Shown here: in pieces, positions 11,158 to 23,914 of the stretch | Layout of the letters: each line of letters begins with the position of its first letter | Numbering within the stretch: the first letter of the stretch is position 1 | Origin: Acanthopleura granulata | Lineage: Eukaryota; Mollusca; Polyplacophora; Chitonida; Chitonidae | NCBI GenBank assembly: GCA_016165875.1 | Contig: JABBOT010000080.1 | Span: forward strand, 44,815,272 to 44,879,271 | Length of the DNA stretch: 64,000 nucleotides | Reading direction: 5' to 3' | Notes under the pieces: model-generated | The model's input: only the letters and a program-made list of their open reading frames with translations | Database searches by the model: none | What the model was told of the DNA's origin: nothing | Translations under genes and position numbers: made by a program

Positions 11158-13002
11158 TCCCCAACCGAGCCACGAAGGCCCCCAAGTATACATCGAACGT
11201 TTGCTTTCACACGAAAATACACATTAGCGATAGCTTTTTCTTCCGTTTTAGTCATACAAGTAAGGCATTTGCATATAAAACGTCACATTCCATAATAATG
11301 GAAGTGTCTTCAAGAATTTTTATGTAGATTTGAACTGTGGTATATGACAGGTTGTAACACCTAAAAGTACTCAACGACTTCTAGGTTTTTGAGAAAAAAA
11401 GCATGCAGATTCACTTGTTCAGAAATAAAGTGAAACTTAAAATACCGTACGGTGACATCTGACAAGTATCAAAAAAAGTTTAACTAAAAACTGATTTACG
11501 AAGATTTTGTGAAAATGGTGCTCGTGTAACAACTGGCATATTGGGTTCTTGCATTTGAAATTGTAAACGTGAATGGTTTAGTTCAAACTTGAGAGAAAAT
11601 TTAATACTCACATTTTCAGTAATTGCACCTCCCTCATCTCTCTGAAATAAAATTCACTTATGTTTGTTTGGTTTAGGAACCGTGCAAGGCGTGTTTCTTG
11701 TGGATGCATGCATCGCATAGTTAACTTGGAAAAGATCAATGCGTAGATACCATTCGTGTAAACTAGTACAATCCCCATCATTAATATTAACAGCCAAAAA
11801 TATCACCTAGGGCTATTATAAAAACGAAATTCCGATAAAATACATCCCTTGTGTATTCACTCAAGTATACACTTCGCTGCCCTTCAACGGCGCTGTAGTT
11901 ACATAAAAGAGTCCTTGCTACTGGATGGGAAATCGTCCCCCGATGTTGCAGGCATGAGATGTAATTTTTTTGTGCAAAAAAATTGAAGTGGTGTTATTCA
12001 TACTTTTCAGAAGGCAAAGTATGGTCAAAAGCGGATTTCCCTATTTTATGGTGTTTTGCTGTGGGAATTCTCATCATAATAAAAATGTGATTACGTGAAC
12101 CAAAATTATTTGTGGGTCCTTGATGTCAAGTTGAAGAGTTCTAATCTTTTGCGAAGTATCGTGCTGGTTCACGTAATCATATTTTTGTAAATGAAAACAA
12201 AAAAATGAAATATTTTCTAGGGCCACTGGAACTGCATATTCACCATAATAGTTCATGGCTTGTAGATCGTTGTTTCACATAGTACAGTGGTACGCCTAAC
12301 TCGCGCGGCTATGAATCCAGCTGGTAATAAAATTCAGTGATTCGAACCCTTTCTGTGTGTACAATTTTTAGCAGGAGAATATTATTAAGCCCGGCAAGAG
12401 GCAAGTCTGATTTGTTGATATTTTACAAAGCTACTTATTGGATATATTTCCAAACATAATGAATACGCATACATGATATTTGGTACATACATGCAATGAA
12501 AACTGACTGCAGCCAAAAATATGTAAGAGGTGTCCACGTCATCAGTCCGTTTCAACGCGCAACGCGTTAAATGTCAGCATATCGTAAAGTTACATGCAGA
12601 GAAAGGCAACTACGTGTATTTATCAGTTCATCTTAATAAATATCTGCCAAAGACCGATACCAATCTTATTTTAAATCCAACTTCATATAGATGTGATTAG
12701 AAGAGATTTTAACTGACAAATTATTGTGTAAAAAAGACAAGATGGACGACCATGTTTTTTTTAATTGTTGGCCTGTTGCAACCAAGACATGTTATATAAC
12801 CACTTCGACCGCATACCAGAGAAGCCCTTGTGTCATTCTGCAGTCGATCTGTCACTGCAAGCATGTTGGCAATCGGCCTGAGCGACAAAGGGGTGATTTC
12901 CAATCTAGTTGCATGGGTCCTTTAAGAATACTAGAACACTGAGGACCCCTCAGTGTCGAAAAAAAATTCTTAGGCATACTAGAACCCATCAGAGTTGAAA
13001 TT
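11158..13002. other. Unannotated intergenic DNA
   Basis: AT-rich, with ORFs under about 85 codons and no domain. Nothing further recognised. Confidence 0.5.
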
Positions 13003-13081
13003 GTCACGCAATATGTTACCGGATTTATATTGTAATTAATGTTACGTTAATTGAGGAGATCCCCTTATGATCTTATCAAGG
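13003..13081. repeat. Dispersed 79 bp repeat, copy 2
   Basis: Near-identical second copy of the 9729-9807 sequence, about 3.3 kb away in the same orientation. Flanking sequence differs, so the copied unit is short and sharply bounded. Confidence 0.75.
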
Positions 13082-16079
13082 AAATTGTATAGTTGAAATT
13101 GTATAGTCATGCCTCTGGTAAATGTGTATTGCCCCCTGTTATTTACTGTGTATGGTTGCTTGTGCAGACTACCCAAGAACACCTAAACAACAGGCTTAAT
13201 CACCTCACCGGGGTGATATTCGGGCAGGGCTTTATAAATGCATTCTAGCAGGATTTGTTCAGAAATGTCAAGATAAAACACCAATGTCTTTCATGGAGCA
13301 TGATAAGTTTTAAAGTTTAATATAAATAGGTTGATATGTTCACATTTTAACTGAAGGCACAACAATTCTTGATTAAGCTTAATTGGCACACGAATTAATA
13401 TCGAATCTTGTCACACATAATGTTCCTCCAAACATTTTGGTCTCTCTCTCCTTTTCTATATAAGGTTCTAAAACCTTACGCTAATAAAACTGTCCCGCAA
13501 ATTTTTAATATCTTCTCTAGTTTTTAAAAAATTGGTAAAAGAACATCAAAGTTTCAAAAACATATTTAATTTTTAAAAATTTTAACTTTAAATGATCACT
13601 CAGAACAATCTAAGATGAATATTAAAGATCTGTGGGATAGTTTTTCAGTTTAAATAGTATATTATTCATTTGGACAAGAGAAATTTGAAATTTTGGAAAA
13701 CTGGCGAAAAATAGCATTCTGAAAAACAGCTCTGAATTTTTTCAAAATTTTTCTTTATTTTGATAAATATTAAAGGTAAATATAGGTATTAGGTAATTTT
13801 AAAAACTTTCTTTGAAATCAGTACTCCTTTAGCTTTCAGAATATATACATACATATGGCCATATTTGATCAGTATTTTGGGATACACAAGGTAAAATGTG
13901 AAATTTGGCTTACGAGTAGGTTTAGTATCCTTAACCCTACAAAAAGTACAAATTCTAAAAGTAATATCATCACCTATCCTACTCAGCATTTAGTCATAAC
14001 AAAACAGCTTAAAATACTTTGAACATGAGCAAATATTTCAACAGTGGTAAAACCGGTACATCATGACACGGTACGAAATATAACTAACAAAACATTTATG
14101 AAACACATGAAATGGATAACTGCAAATATCTACATCCATGTCATTGTTTGTCACTTACTTTCCAACAGAGCAAGAAGACAGAAAATCAATAAACATTTAT
14201 GTAAATCGGCTTCTATATATTTGTTTTGCAACATTTCATACATCATCGCACACCCAAAAATGATGATATATCCCGATGTGACGGGACATTAAAAAAATTG
14301 TATTTGCATACTTTTATCCCATGCGATGAACAACGTTTCAAGAGGTATTCCCTGTGCTGGAATATTTGTGTAGTCTACTTATAAGATTTCAGTTTGGAAT
14401 CTAAAGTATATGTATATTAGGGAGGATTTTACATGCATAGATTTAGAAAAGACATGTGTTCAAGTTATAAAACAAATGTTTCAAGGTAGATAGGAAATGT
14501 CTTTCTCATGTATGTCTTGTATGTGCTGTCACAGTAATATCGTGTATAATGTTAGCTATATATAGTTACCAGTGGTAGCGAGGTGTGCTTGACATAAGCA
14601 CACAAATACATTTGGCTTCTGCACCTCTGTATAAAGCATGTTACCTCTGTCATGGTAATCATAACCAGCATGACTCAGTATTATGTCCTCTCATATGATC
14701 GTGTGAGGCGTGTTAACGAAGCTTCTCATCTAAAATACAACGCGTTAACTGCGCGTTCCTGTGTGTGTTCCTATCCTGTTCCTGTATTACCCTCTCTACG
14801 TTCCAAGTGGCGTACCTGCCATGTCGTGTCTGTGAAACGTGGTATTTCTTTATCGCGACGTGTTATGTCTAGTGTGTGTACACCGTAGCTGTGTAATGAC
14901 ATATTTCTATATCACGCTGCGTATGTGGCAATTGTATATGCATTGTGTCTGCGTGTGCATTGCCCTATTTCGGTTTCACGCTCTTTAGATGTCCAACATA
15001 CTTTAAAGCCAATGTTAACATAACGGAAGAAAGTACGTGTGTGTATATGACAAATACAGACTGAAAAGGTTGCTGGAGTTATCATGACGATAACGTTTAG
15101 GGGCGCTTGCACCGGGTAAGTCATATCCAGCTGAGTATCTTAGTCGTTTTATTATCTTGCCTTTTCAGAGGAGGTTCAGTTTGTATATAGCCACAATTGA
15201 ACAATACATCAAGAACACAGCCAACCTCAGACAATATTTATCAAATTTCCTAATCGATCATTCAGATAATAAAGACGACGACAAACATTTTTATATCAGA
15301 ATGTCAGACTCAAATATCTATTCGTCGTGATTAACGTGAAAAACGACTCCGTTTTCTGTCCATCTCCGAATCATGTTAGAACACTCGCCAACGGAATGCC
15401 CAGCCGTTTCGAGTTGCCGATCATTTTCTCTACAATATGCACAGGTTCATGGTGACAAGAATTTCAGTAGGTCTTGTTTACTCAGGTTGATTCCTTTTCA
15501 TAAATGGCCCACTGACAACGACATTTTCTAGATTCACATGCAGTATGAAAAAGTATCAACAAAAAGCTCAACAACGCAAAAATTATAATGCAGTAATTAG
15601 CGGCTGTGTCCCCCGAGATCGTGTCTGACCTATTTACATCTGATTATCATATATTAAAAGCGAAAATCAGGTAATGAAAGACAAGCACTTTGAAGAGTCC
15701 AAAAATACGCTTTCCTTTTCGTCACCTTTCTCATGAGGTCAACTAAACTGGAAGAGTAATTAAATGTTTAGGCTTTCTTGGTAACTGGCTTAATTTTACA
15801 CTCGGGAAAATCACTTGCGTAACTTCGGTCAAAAGACAAGGCTTTGTTGTCTACCTGGACTTGACTGACCGCTGCCCATTACGGGGGTATTGTACATCAT
15901 CGGATCAAAAACAACTTCCGATGATAACCGTAAATAGCCGAAGATGACAAAAAGTATGACCGATAGTAAGCGGGCATGACTGAGGATGAAACACAGCTAT
16001 CGATGAAGGCGTTTTGTCACCAAAGATGACCACCGTTTATCAACGTGGAAAACTGAGAACCGCTGACAAAGTTTTGCTG
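13082..16079. other. Unannotated DNA downstream of the PSI gene
   Basis: AT-rich to about 14.5 kb, with only short chance ORFs. The stretch just below 16080 would hold the 3' UTR of the minus-strand PSI gene, but I could not place a polyadenylation signal with confidence. Confidence 0.45.
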
Positions 16080-19000
16080 CTAGCTTCCTTTTAGTCCCTG
16101 CTCTACATTCGGCTCTTCCTGGCTATGCAGATCAGTCATTTCTGTGATTCCATCTGAGCTTCCCCTTTCATGAACTTTTCTGTTATAGAAACACCGTATC
16201 CAAATAAACACCATAATGAAAAAGGTTCCCACGCCAAGCAGAGCTGAGGCCAATGGCAGTATAACCATAATGGAGCCCCGGCGATCTGCCTCATCGTCCA
16301 GCACTAGGAAACAATAGAAACGGGCATCTATTGTAACTGATCTAAAATGTTGCCCACAAAAGGAAATTGTTAGAATAAAATGTCACAAAATGTTATTTTT
16401 GGCGGATATATTTTTCAAGAACGCTATCATTCCAACTTCCATATAAACCTCACAATACTTTTTTAAAATCAAGAGAACTGTCAGAATCGGGGGAAAATGA
16501 GCAACGTAGCTATGGACGAAACTACTAAAACTATTCAGGGCATATTATTTTGTAACTGTTGAACTAAATGATGAAACCAATTGCAGTATTTCTTCAAGTT
16601 CATCTCAAGATATTTTAAATGAATATGAAAAAGTTTTTAAAACTGAATTTATTCGCACTATAAATTTACAGATTTCCAAAGATGAGGTTTTTGGCAGAAA
16701 TTTTCCACTTACCCGATTCATCACACTCCTCTTCCGGGAGCACAGCGCGTGCGGCAGAACATTTTATTTTCTGAAAGAAATATGACATGCAGTAACTGTG
16801 GGGAAACACTTATCAGCATGTGCTATTTACACCTGTAACTGAGTAAAGGCCGTAGATGGCCTACATCTACTTCAGGAAGATGTTAAATCGTCACAAACAT
16901 TCTTGTTGACTCGTAACTTGCTTAAATTAACGACACCTGAACATAAGATGGTGTCCCTAAATATCCGGTGTCGTATAATATTCATTAGCGAATTTAAAAA
17001 AAAAATGCATAAGCGACAGATAGCTGGTAATAGACAAATGGTGATATTTATGGTTGTGTTCCAAAGAAAAAATCATTGCCAGTATACAGTTCTGGAACTC
17101 TATTCCGAAAAACACAGGTCACTAACAAGTGCTACACTATCAGCTACCAGTATACATAAGTTTCTCACCGTTGAGGTTGTGCATGTTCATTTCACCTCGT
17201 AAATAAACAAACTAACAAAATAACTTCATTCAGCTTTATACACTTTAGAGAACGTGTGACATCACTAGACGACAGCTTTGACATTCACAAATTCACAATG
17301 ACTAAAATTTTGGATTGGCCACGTATCTGTACAGCTCGGGCGCTCTTATGCACTGTGTGCTCAAAAGAACGAGGTTTTACACACAAACTGTGAGGTTTGC
17401 AGCGCAATTGGACATGTTTTAAATCAGAATGGGGCCACGTTTTGTCTGATAAGTCACTTACTATCATGACAACATAAGATCCACACATAGCATGGGTTTG
17501 CAATACATTTGGCTGTAAATCTAAAGTGATTTCTACAGTTGAAACCCTATCGATCCTTCTCACAAATACGTGGCCTATGTAAGGGGTGAATGCGAGCACC
17601 TACATGTACTCCTGGAGTCGTCGTGGGCATAGAGGTCAATAAAATCCCATCCGGCGGGAGACACAACGATGACGAGTTCAAAGCCTGGGGGAATACAATA
17701 AAGGCTCACATTTAAAAACTTGTTTTGTTTTTAGAGAGAGAAAAGCACAACACAGCTAAAGCAAGCGCCATCAGACGGGTCGTTTATAAAAACAACTCTT
17801 TTGAGAAATATAACGAACTTCATGTTTCAGGGGTTTTGTTATTCAACGCTTTACTTACAGTTAAATGAGTGAGATTGCATACATAGAATTACATTTGTTA
17901 CCAATAACGTGTGTGAAAAAAACTTCGCTTTTTCAGTGCTCCTGGTAAGAAATTCTACGGTTACATAATTCTCTTTCGTGTTCACATTAAACACACTAGA
18001 AGGAACTTCCGGATCTACACTGGGCCGTGTGAGAACAACCCACCGGTACGCCTATGCTCAATCTATCCCACACAACTACTTAGTGAGTGTCCCCTTAAGT
18101 TGTATAGGAGCTAGGCAGATTAAAGCCATGTCATGTATAGATAAAATGTTAATTAATTCTCAACAACAAGGTCTATATACAAGCGTGACAATAAAGTCAC
18201 AATCAATAAATAAACTAATCAGACAATCATTAGGCTTCCGAGCCTATCTGACCGTACAATTGGTTAGCATTGTTGATCTGAAAGAGCAGGATATAACCTA
18301 TGTAATTTCGTGAGATCGTATCAGTTGTAAACACCAGCCTATATACTAGTTTTCCCACTTGCGTAGTAACCCAAAGCCACCGTTGTAAGTGACCAACAAA
18401 CAGGAGGGCAAAACACATGTGTTAGAAATCCAGAGATAATACGCCATATGTTACATTTTATTTCGAAATGATCTGCTTCAGAGGAATATGCTTAGAGCGC
18501 GGTGCAGAGGTTTCATAACGTCGTGTGTCTTCATGTTTAAACTAGCACACGAACGACGTCGCTTAATCCTCGATCGTTTTTGAGGGAGAAAATATTTGCA
18601 TAATCCTAAAGTATGAATCAGTGGAAAGACTCCAAAACTGTATCTGAAACTACATTTACTTATTTTTCTTCGATTTTTTTTTCACTGAAATAAATGCACA
18701 AAAATATTTGGATTGGAAGGTAGGTTTTGACATCACACAGCTGGTTTGGTGACCTTCATGCTGAGGACCAAATGATTATGAACTGTATTCAGGTAACATA
18801 AACGAAAAGGCAAATTCTGACATTAAATATGAGAGGTCAAAAACTCCGTCCTACCGTTGAGGAACAATTGTTCTCCGTCCAGTTCTTCATATCGTTCATG
18901 GTGTCCCCTACCAGCGCGCATGCGTTAATGGAGTCACACCACCTGCAGTCGGTTGCTGCTTGTAGACATCCCAAGCAGTCCTCAGCTGGACTGCACACTG

Positions 19001-22000
19001 CCAAGTATAATAATGAGAACTGTTCATAAATGTCAAGATATAAATGACACTGTACTAAAAAGAGAAAAATCCGGTGTATCAAGCATCGTTTAAAAGGTCA
19101 AAATCTTTGTTTTAAAACCATTATTTTAAAAAACACAGCAGCTTATTTGATACAACACAGATTGGTTGACAGCAGCTTATTTGGTATAGCGCAGACTTTT
19201 TGACAGCAGCTTATTTGGTATAGCGCAGAGTGGTTGACAGCAGCTTATTAGGTATAACACAGACTGATTGACAGCAGCTTATTTGATACAACATAAACTG
19301 GTTGACAGCAGCTTATCTGATACAGGCTGGTTTACAGCAGCATATTTCCTACAACACAGAGACGGGTTTACAGCAACTGATTTGATGCAGCACATACTGG
19401 TTGACAGCAGCTTATTCATTACAGCACACACTGGTTGACAGCAGCTTATATGTTCCATCACAGATTGGTTGACAACATCTTATATTTAATCCAGCACCTA
19501 CTAGTTTACAACAGCTTATTTCATCTCGTGTAAGTTCATACCGAGGTTTAGATGAAAAATTCCCAAAGGTATTAATGTTCAGCCCCTGGATAAATAGATC
19601 TGTATCTTCTGGAAAGAATTTACCAAGACCAGTTTATCTACCGAATATATATAACTATAACATCATTAGCCTAATGAAACGCTGATGTACAACTTGGAAA
19701 TAATTTCTCACTCTTTCATAGTGATAAATAGTACAAAAGTATGAACCTATGAACAGCTACTGGTAGGTCAGAGAAGGGATCAAAGGCCGGCCTATATTCA
19801 GGTACAGAGGTAGGATGTCACTTGTCAACACTCCGCCATCCGTAAATGCGTCGACATGATGGTGTCGGCGGTAAATCCATGGGATCCAGTCTCGCTCTGA
19901 TGTGTCCAGTAAGTCAGAAAGTAATAAAATCAGAATTCAAAATCGGGAAAGGTCTCCACGAACATGAAATAATTTTATAGCCCCGGTCGATGTACACCGT
20001 GATGTAGTACCGGAAGTTCCTGATTATAGACTAGCCTAATGAATTAGACGTTGTATACTCCCGAAACAACGTGTCTATTTGAGAAACCAAGGGTATTTTC
20101 CTATGCTATCTGCGTAGCGTTTAAAATCTGCATGTACCTCAACCAGGGATGGTCAGCCGAGGGGATCGCATGTGGTAGCGGTTTGAAAACGCTTGTGTTA
20201 GGGCCATATCAGCTGTTTTAGACCATCGCTTTGGTCAAAAATGGTTACGCACCACAATTAATGCTTCCTGGTCGAATGTAGATCCTGGGTATTTACACAG
20301 GTATTATCGTTTGTTCCTCTGTGCTGTCCTTTTTCATTTTTTCTGCTCGCTGGGTGGTATCATTTCGTAGGACAGGCTTCAAAGTTTCATTCCAGGTATA
20401 AATTTGTGTTTCTCAGGAAATGGAGGCGGATGCACACTAACCAAAAGTAGTGATAAATCAGGGTTTACTGACCTCTGACTGGGTGAGTTTGACCCCAGCC
20501 AGCTGTTTGTCAAATTTGCGAAAAATTTCATCGATGATGCCCTATCAGGGATTTGAGAGGAGTTTTCTTAGGGACAAGGCCTATGAGGCCCGGAGGGTTT
20601 AGGATGGTGGCTTATAGCGTCCATGTAGGAAGCGCCTTGCGCGGTTACAAGAAAAACGGCGGCCTTCGCGCCCCCACGGAATACGCGGTAGGCGCGGAAG
20701 GCACGGATCTGTGCTCTGCGCGTATTTGGTGACCCCGAGGATCGTGCTCTTCGTGACCCTCTTCGTGTCTGCGGTCTTGGCGGGTCGGAGAAGGCGCGGT
20801 CAAATCTGAACGCTATCAGCCACCATAGTTAAGGGTTTACAGATTTAGGGACAGTGCTGTGAGGCCAAACGTTGACATGTAAGTAAAGGGTAAATTCATG
20901 ATGGTGCGTGGCCAAATTCCCGCAGTTCGCTATGTTTAGTCAGCCGTGAAGATATCCCGGTAATCTCCATGATGTGGACTTTTTTGATCCAGGACTCACA
21001 CTGTTTCGTGGGGTAGTTCAAAAGCCGAAAACTACCACAGCGCGGAGAATTCACGATAAAGAAAAAGATTTAAAAGAAAAGAGAACAAAAGAAACATGGC
21101 CAAAGTTATTTCAGAAAACGGATCCATACAGACCTACACGGGGAGAGACATTTTTTTGTGACGTGCTTGGTAATTGTATAAATCACCCTTTAACTTGGAA
21201 TTCTTACGAGGCCATAGAATACGCCATTTTAGAGAAGCCGGAAACACGATGTCACGCCATCCATACTTTATGCCCTTCAGTATTAGGGGCTAGGCACTCT
21301 GTTGTGTGCGAATTGCGGTCCTGTTTATTATTACAATCGAAAGTACGCACTGTGGGGTCCTGGTTATGACCTTGGCCAATAACTCCAGATGTATACCACT
21401 ACCACTTTGTGGTCCAAAATGGCTTTAAAGTATATAACGATTGTGTCGTAATCAGAAGGAAAACAGCTGATTTAACACTACTTCTATGTGGCAAAATGGT
21501 GAACTAAGTACTGCTGACGTCGCAGCTGAAACAGGTGTCTTCTCCGGTGGTAGAAATATCTAGCCCTTGGTTAAAATTGAGAACGAGGCGGCCCGTTCGA
21601 TTTTCCCCGGTGGGCGTTTTTGTCTACTTTGAACCGCGATATCTCGCGATATCATACATCACAAAAATAAAAAGTGACGTTTTTTAAGGTATAGGATTCT
21701 ATACCGATACATATATACATTTTGTCTAGTGTTGTCTTTTCCTCTAAAAGAGGCCGTTGCCTAAAACAAGCGACGTGAGCTTAACGGAAGGGTTTTAAAA
21801 CTCCTTCAATGTGCGATTCCCTCGGCAAATCATTGCTGATTGAGGAACATACATATTTTAAAGGCTACACAGCGCCTAAACACGGGTAAGAAGATACCCT
21901 TGGTTTTTCACTTCTGTTAGACGTTGTATTGGGATCATACAACGTCTAATTCATTAGGCTAATTATTCACATGTACATACGTACACAGACATAACCGGGT

Positions 22001-23199
22001 TTCTTGTACCTTAATACATAAGTCTAGCAGCCATCCGGATAATGCCATATTTAACCTTATTAAGTGGATCACATATTTATTTGTTAGAATGCACTGCTCT
22101 TTTCCTCATACATTTTATGTTGCTTACAAATGATATACACTAATCAGAAACGACCGTGGACCGCAGCTGGGTTTTAATGCAAGCCGAGTTTTAATTCCAG
22201 TTGATTTCCGCGATCACCCGAATACGCCTCGATCGGAAGCGAAAAAAGCACAAGCTATGGCAGTGAACCTGTCAGTATTTGCGGCCACACCGTTTTTATT
22301 AGAAATAGGTTATCCAAATGTTGGCATGGAAGCTTAAACGAAAGCAATAGGAATGACAAGGTGACGGCTTGGTATATAAGCACGAGCGCTGCGCAAATGT
22401 CATCGCCCTTTCAAGCACAAAAGTAAACTCCTACATCTACATGATTATTGCGCCGCGTAAAACAAGCCAACAGTCATAGTCAACATCAGATATTGTGGTC
22501 AGCTTTGCTCGAACACATGCTACACCCACAGGTGAAGTTTGGTGTACACACATGAACTATGTTTCTCTCCTGTCACGCCGCCATACATATATTTATATAT
22601 TACAGATACACGATACTTGTGTCATACGAGTATAGTGTAATGACTATCCTGTATGCCTACAGGTCTACAATCTGAGTTCAGTCACGTAAATGTATTGGAT
22701 TATGAAGCGGAATATCGTACGGGTTACTTGACTAGATTTGACTATGCAGACACATTAATGTTGGGGTGATTCTGTGGAACTCCAGTTATAAAACGTCCTT
22801 CTGTTAGGCGGCGATCGGGGGATCGTGGTAACATTGTGTTGGAGGGGATGGCTTTAGGTACATGGGAAATGGGTGGGCATAAGTGCACTACCGGAGGCAG
22901 GTAGGTGAGAGTGCATGGGTGGATGGAACAGTTGGTGGTTCGAATATTTACTTATGTACAGACTAAGTGGACAAAGTCAGAGGCGGACGAGATGTAAGCA
23001 TATATAGGGCAGAGGTCAGCGAACGATGACCACCCTGACCTTGGTAATATTACAAACACTTTATTGAGCCTGCTCTAGCCTAACCCTGAGAAGCGGAGAG
23101 CGCGCCACGATGACAGTACTCACCGGTGTCCCCGATCGCAGGCCCCAACAGCCCGCATACAAAGGCGATAGCGACCCAGGTAACCCTGCACTCCTTCAT
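16080..23199 (-). CDS. PSI-domain single-pass membrane protein, 4 exons, PTTG1IP-like layout
   Basis: Exons (- strand): 23124-23199, 18855-18997, 16713-16770, 16080-16303. All introns are GT-AG and phases match (1, 0, 1), giving 166 residues ending in TAG. Residues 1-24 are a signal peptide (MKECR, then a VTWVAIAFVCGLLGPA core). Residues 27-89 hold nine Cys in a PSI pattern (C27, C33, C36, C43-R-W-C46, C52, C70, C77, C89) with a glycosylation site N64-W-T. Residues 104-128 are one membrane helix, followed by a 38-residue acidic/polar tail starting RCFYNRK. Signal peptide, PSI, one helix and a short tail is the layout of PTTG1IP (180 residues in human), but the cytoplasmic tail lacks that protein's charged coiled coil. 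Function is unknown: a surface or vesicle protein is inferred. Intron 1 (4.1 kb) carries a minisatellite and nested DNA transposons. Otherwise introns 1-3 show nothing recognisable. Confidence 0.85.
19133..19525. repeat. 34 bp minisatellite, about 11 copies, in intron 1 of the PSI gene
   Basis: Consensus unit starts GACAGCAGCTTATTTGATAC and continues AACACAGATTGGTT (34 bp). Middle copies are the most regular (19165-19300) and outer copies more diverged, with one shortened unit near 19320. Minus-strand ORFs here are produced by the repeat. Confidence 0.9.
20602..20828. mobile_element. Nested GC-rich ~227 bp inverted-repeat element (MITE-like)
   Basis: Inverted ends ATGGTGGCTTATAGCG (20604-20619) and CGCTATCAGCCACCAT (20811-20826), with one mismatch, enclose a strikingly GC/CpG-rich core (20630-20800). 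TTA lies directly outside each end (20599-20601, 20829-20831), matching the 3 bp target duplication of PIF/Harbinger elements. It lies inside the larger 20034-21959 element. No transposase frame is present, so it is non-autonomous. Confidence 0.65.
20974..21369 (+). pseudogene. Possible ORF remnant of the 1.9 kb transposon
   Basis: About 131 codons, open from a stop near 20944 to TGA at 21367-21369, with no in-frame ATG at the start. The product is basic early on (KPKTTTARR, DKEKDLKEKR) and then has spaced Cys/His residues (FFCDVLGNCINHPLTW). I do not recognise the family. Its position inside the inverted-repeat element suggests a truncated transposon protein, but chance cannot be excluded. 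Confidence 0.3.
21962..23123. other. Remainder of PSI-gene intron 1
   Basis: No repeat, RNA gene or supported coding frame seen between the transposon and the signal-peptide exon. Confidence 0.5.
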
Positions 23200-23383
23200 A
23201 ACGACGATTCAGCTTGGCATACCCGGACAGTTTTTGGTATCGGTATTAGGCCCATTTTCTGCCTGCACTGGGGCCAGCGAACACTTCAAGTTACTGCGTA
23301 TGTTCTAACTTGCTTATGCACACATACCGCGTAATACACGCCTCTCTACACTCAGGCTCCGCCCGTAGTGGCCTAAAACTTCC

Positions 23384-23412
23384 TCCCTCGTGTGTGTGTG
23401 TGTGTGTGTGTT
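23384..23412. repeat. (GT)n microsatellite
   Basis: Uninterrupted TG/GT dinucleotide run of about 26 bp, upstream of the PSI gene's first exon. Confidence 0.9.
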
Positions 23413-23914
23413 ATACATAAGGCTGGCTGTGTGCGTGATGTGTTTATCGGTGTGAGCCACCAGGCCGTCCTGGCGGTTAGTGAGCTACAATCGTCACTGG
23501 GTTGACTTTCGCGGGGCACGTGCTTAAAACTTCACGCTCTGACGATGCTGAGCTATGCCTGCCTGCTCTATGAGCCACAAAATCGCCCACCTTTCCACCA
23601 CCGACCACAGTTACAGAGAATTTTCAAGACTCGAGGGGTACAGTTTCATGCCGGGAAACAAGATCATAGGTTGTACGCTCTGTCTCGCACAGGTAGCTCG
23701 GACTTGTTTGACCTCACTGTTCGCAATTCGAAAGGATACCAAATGGCCGTGAACATTTCACATATCAGTACGAAGTTCATTATCCTCTCATAATGGCCTC
23801 CGCGTTTAATTACTTGTAGAGCCTAAAGCAGTATTCTGTGTAAAGAAGACGCGGGATCGTGGATGTAAATACAGCCATCATGTTTTTTTTTTATATATAT
23901 ATTCAGCCCAGTAT

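Larger units (their letters stand above)
20034..21959. mobile_element. 1.9 kb DNA transposon with long imperfect terminal inverted repeats
   Basis: The left end GCCTAATGAATTAGACGTTG (20034 on) is matched by the reverse complement of the right end (CAACGTCTAATTCATTAGGC up to 21959). Similarity continues inward for about 75 bp (AAACCAAGGGTATTTTC against AAACCAAGGGTATCTTC). Each terminus is also partly self-complementary: AGACGTTGTAT meets ATACAACGTCT at the right end. Flanking TA dinucleotides at 20032-20033 and 21960-21961 fit a TA target duplication, as in Tc1/mariner-type elements, though the superfamily is not proven. The interior has one moderate ORF (20974-21369) and a nested GC-rich element. 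It sits in intron 1 of the PSI gene. Confidence 0.75.

Noticed and set aside
15340..15480. Minus-strand Cys/His segment (CAYCRENDRQLETAGHSVGEC) as a Nanos-type or zinc-knuckle exon
   Set aside because: An in-frame stop lies two codons upstream, Cys/His spacing does not match Nanos, and no splice sites pair with it.
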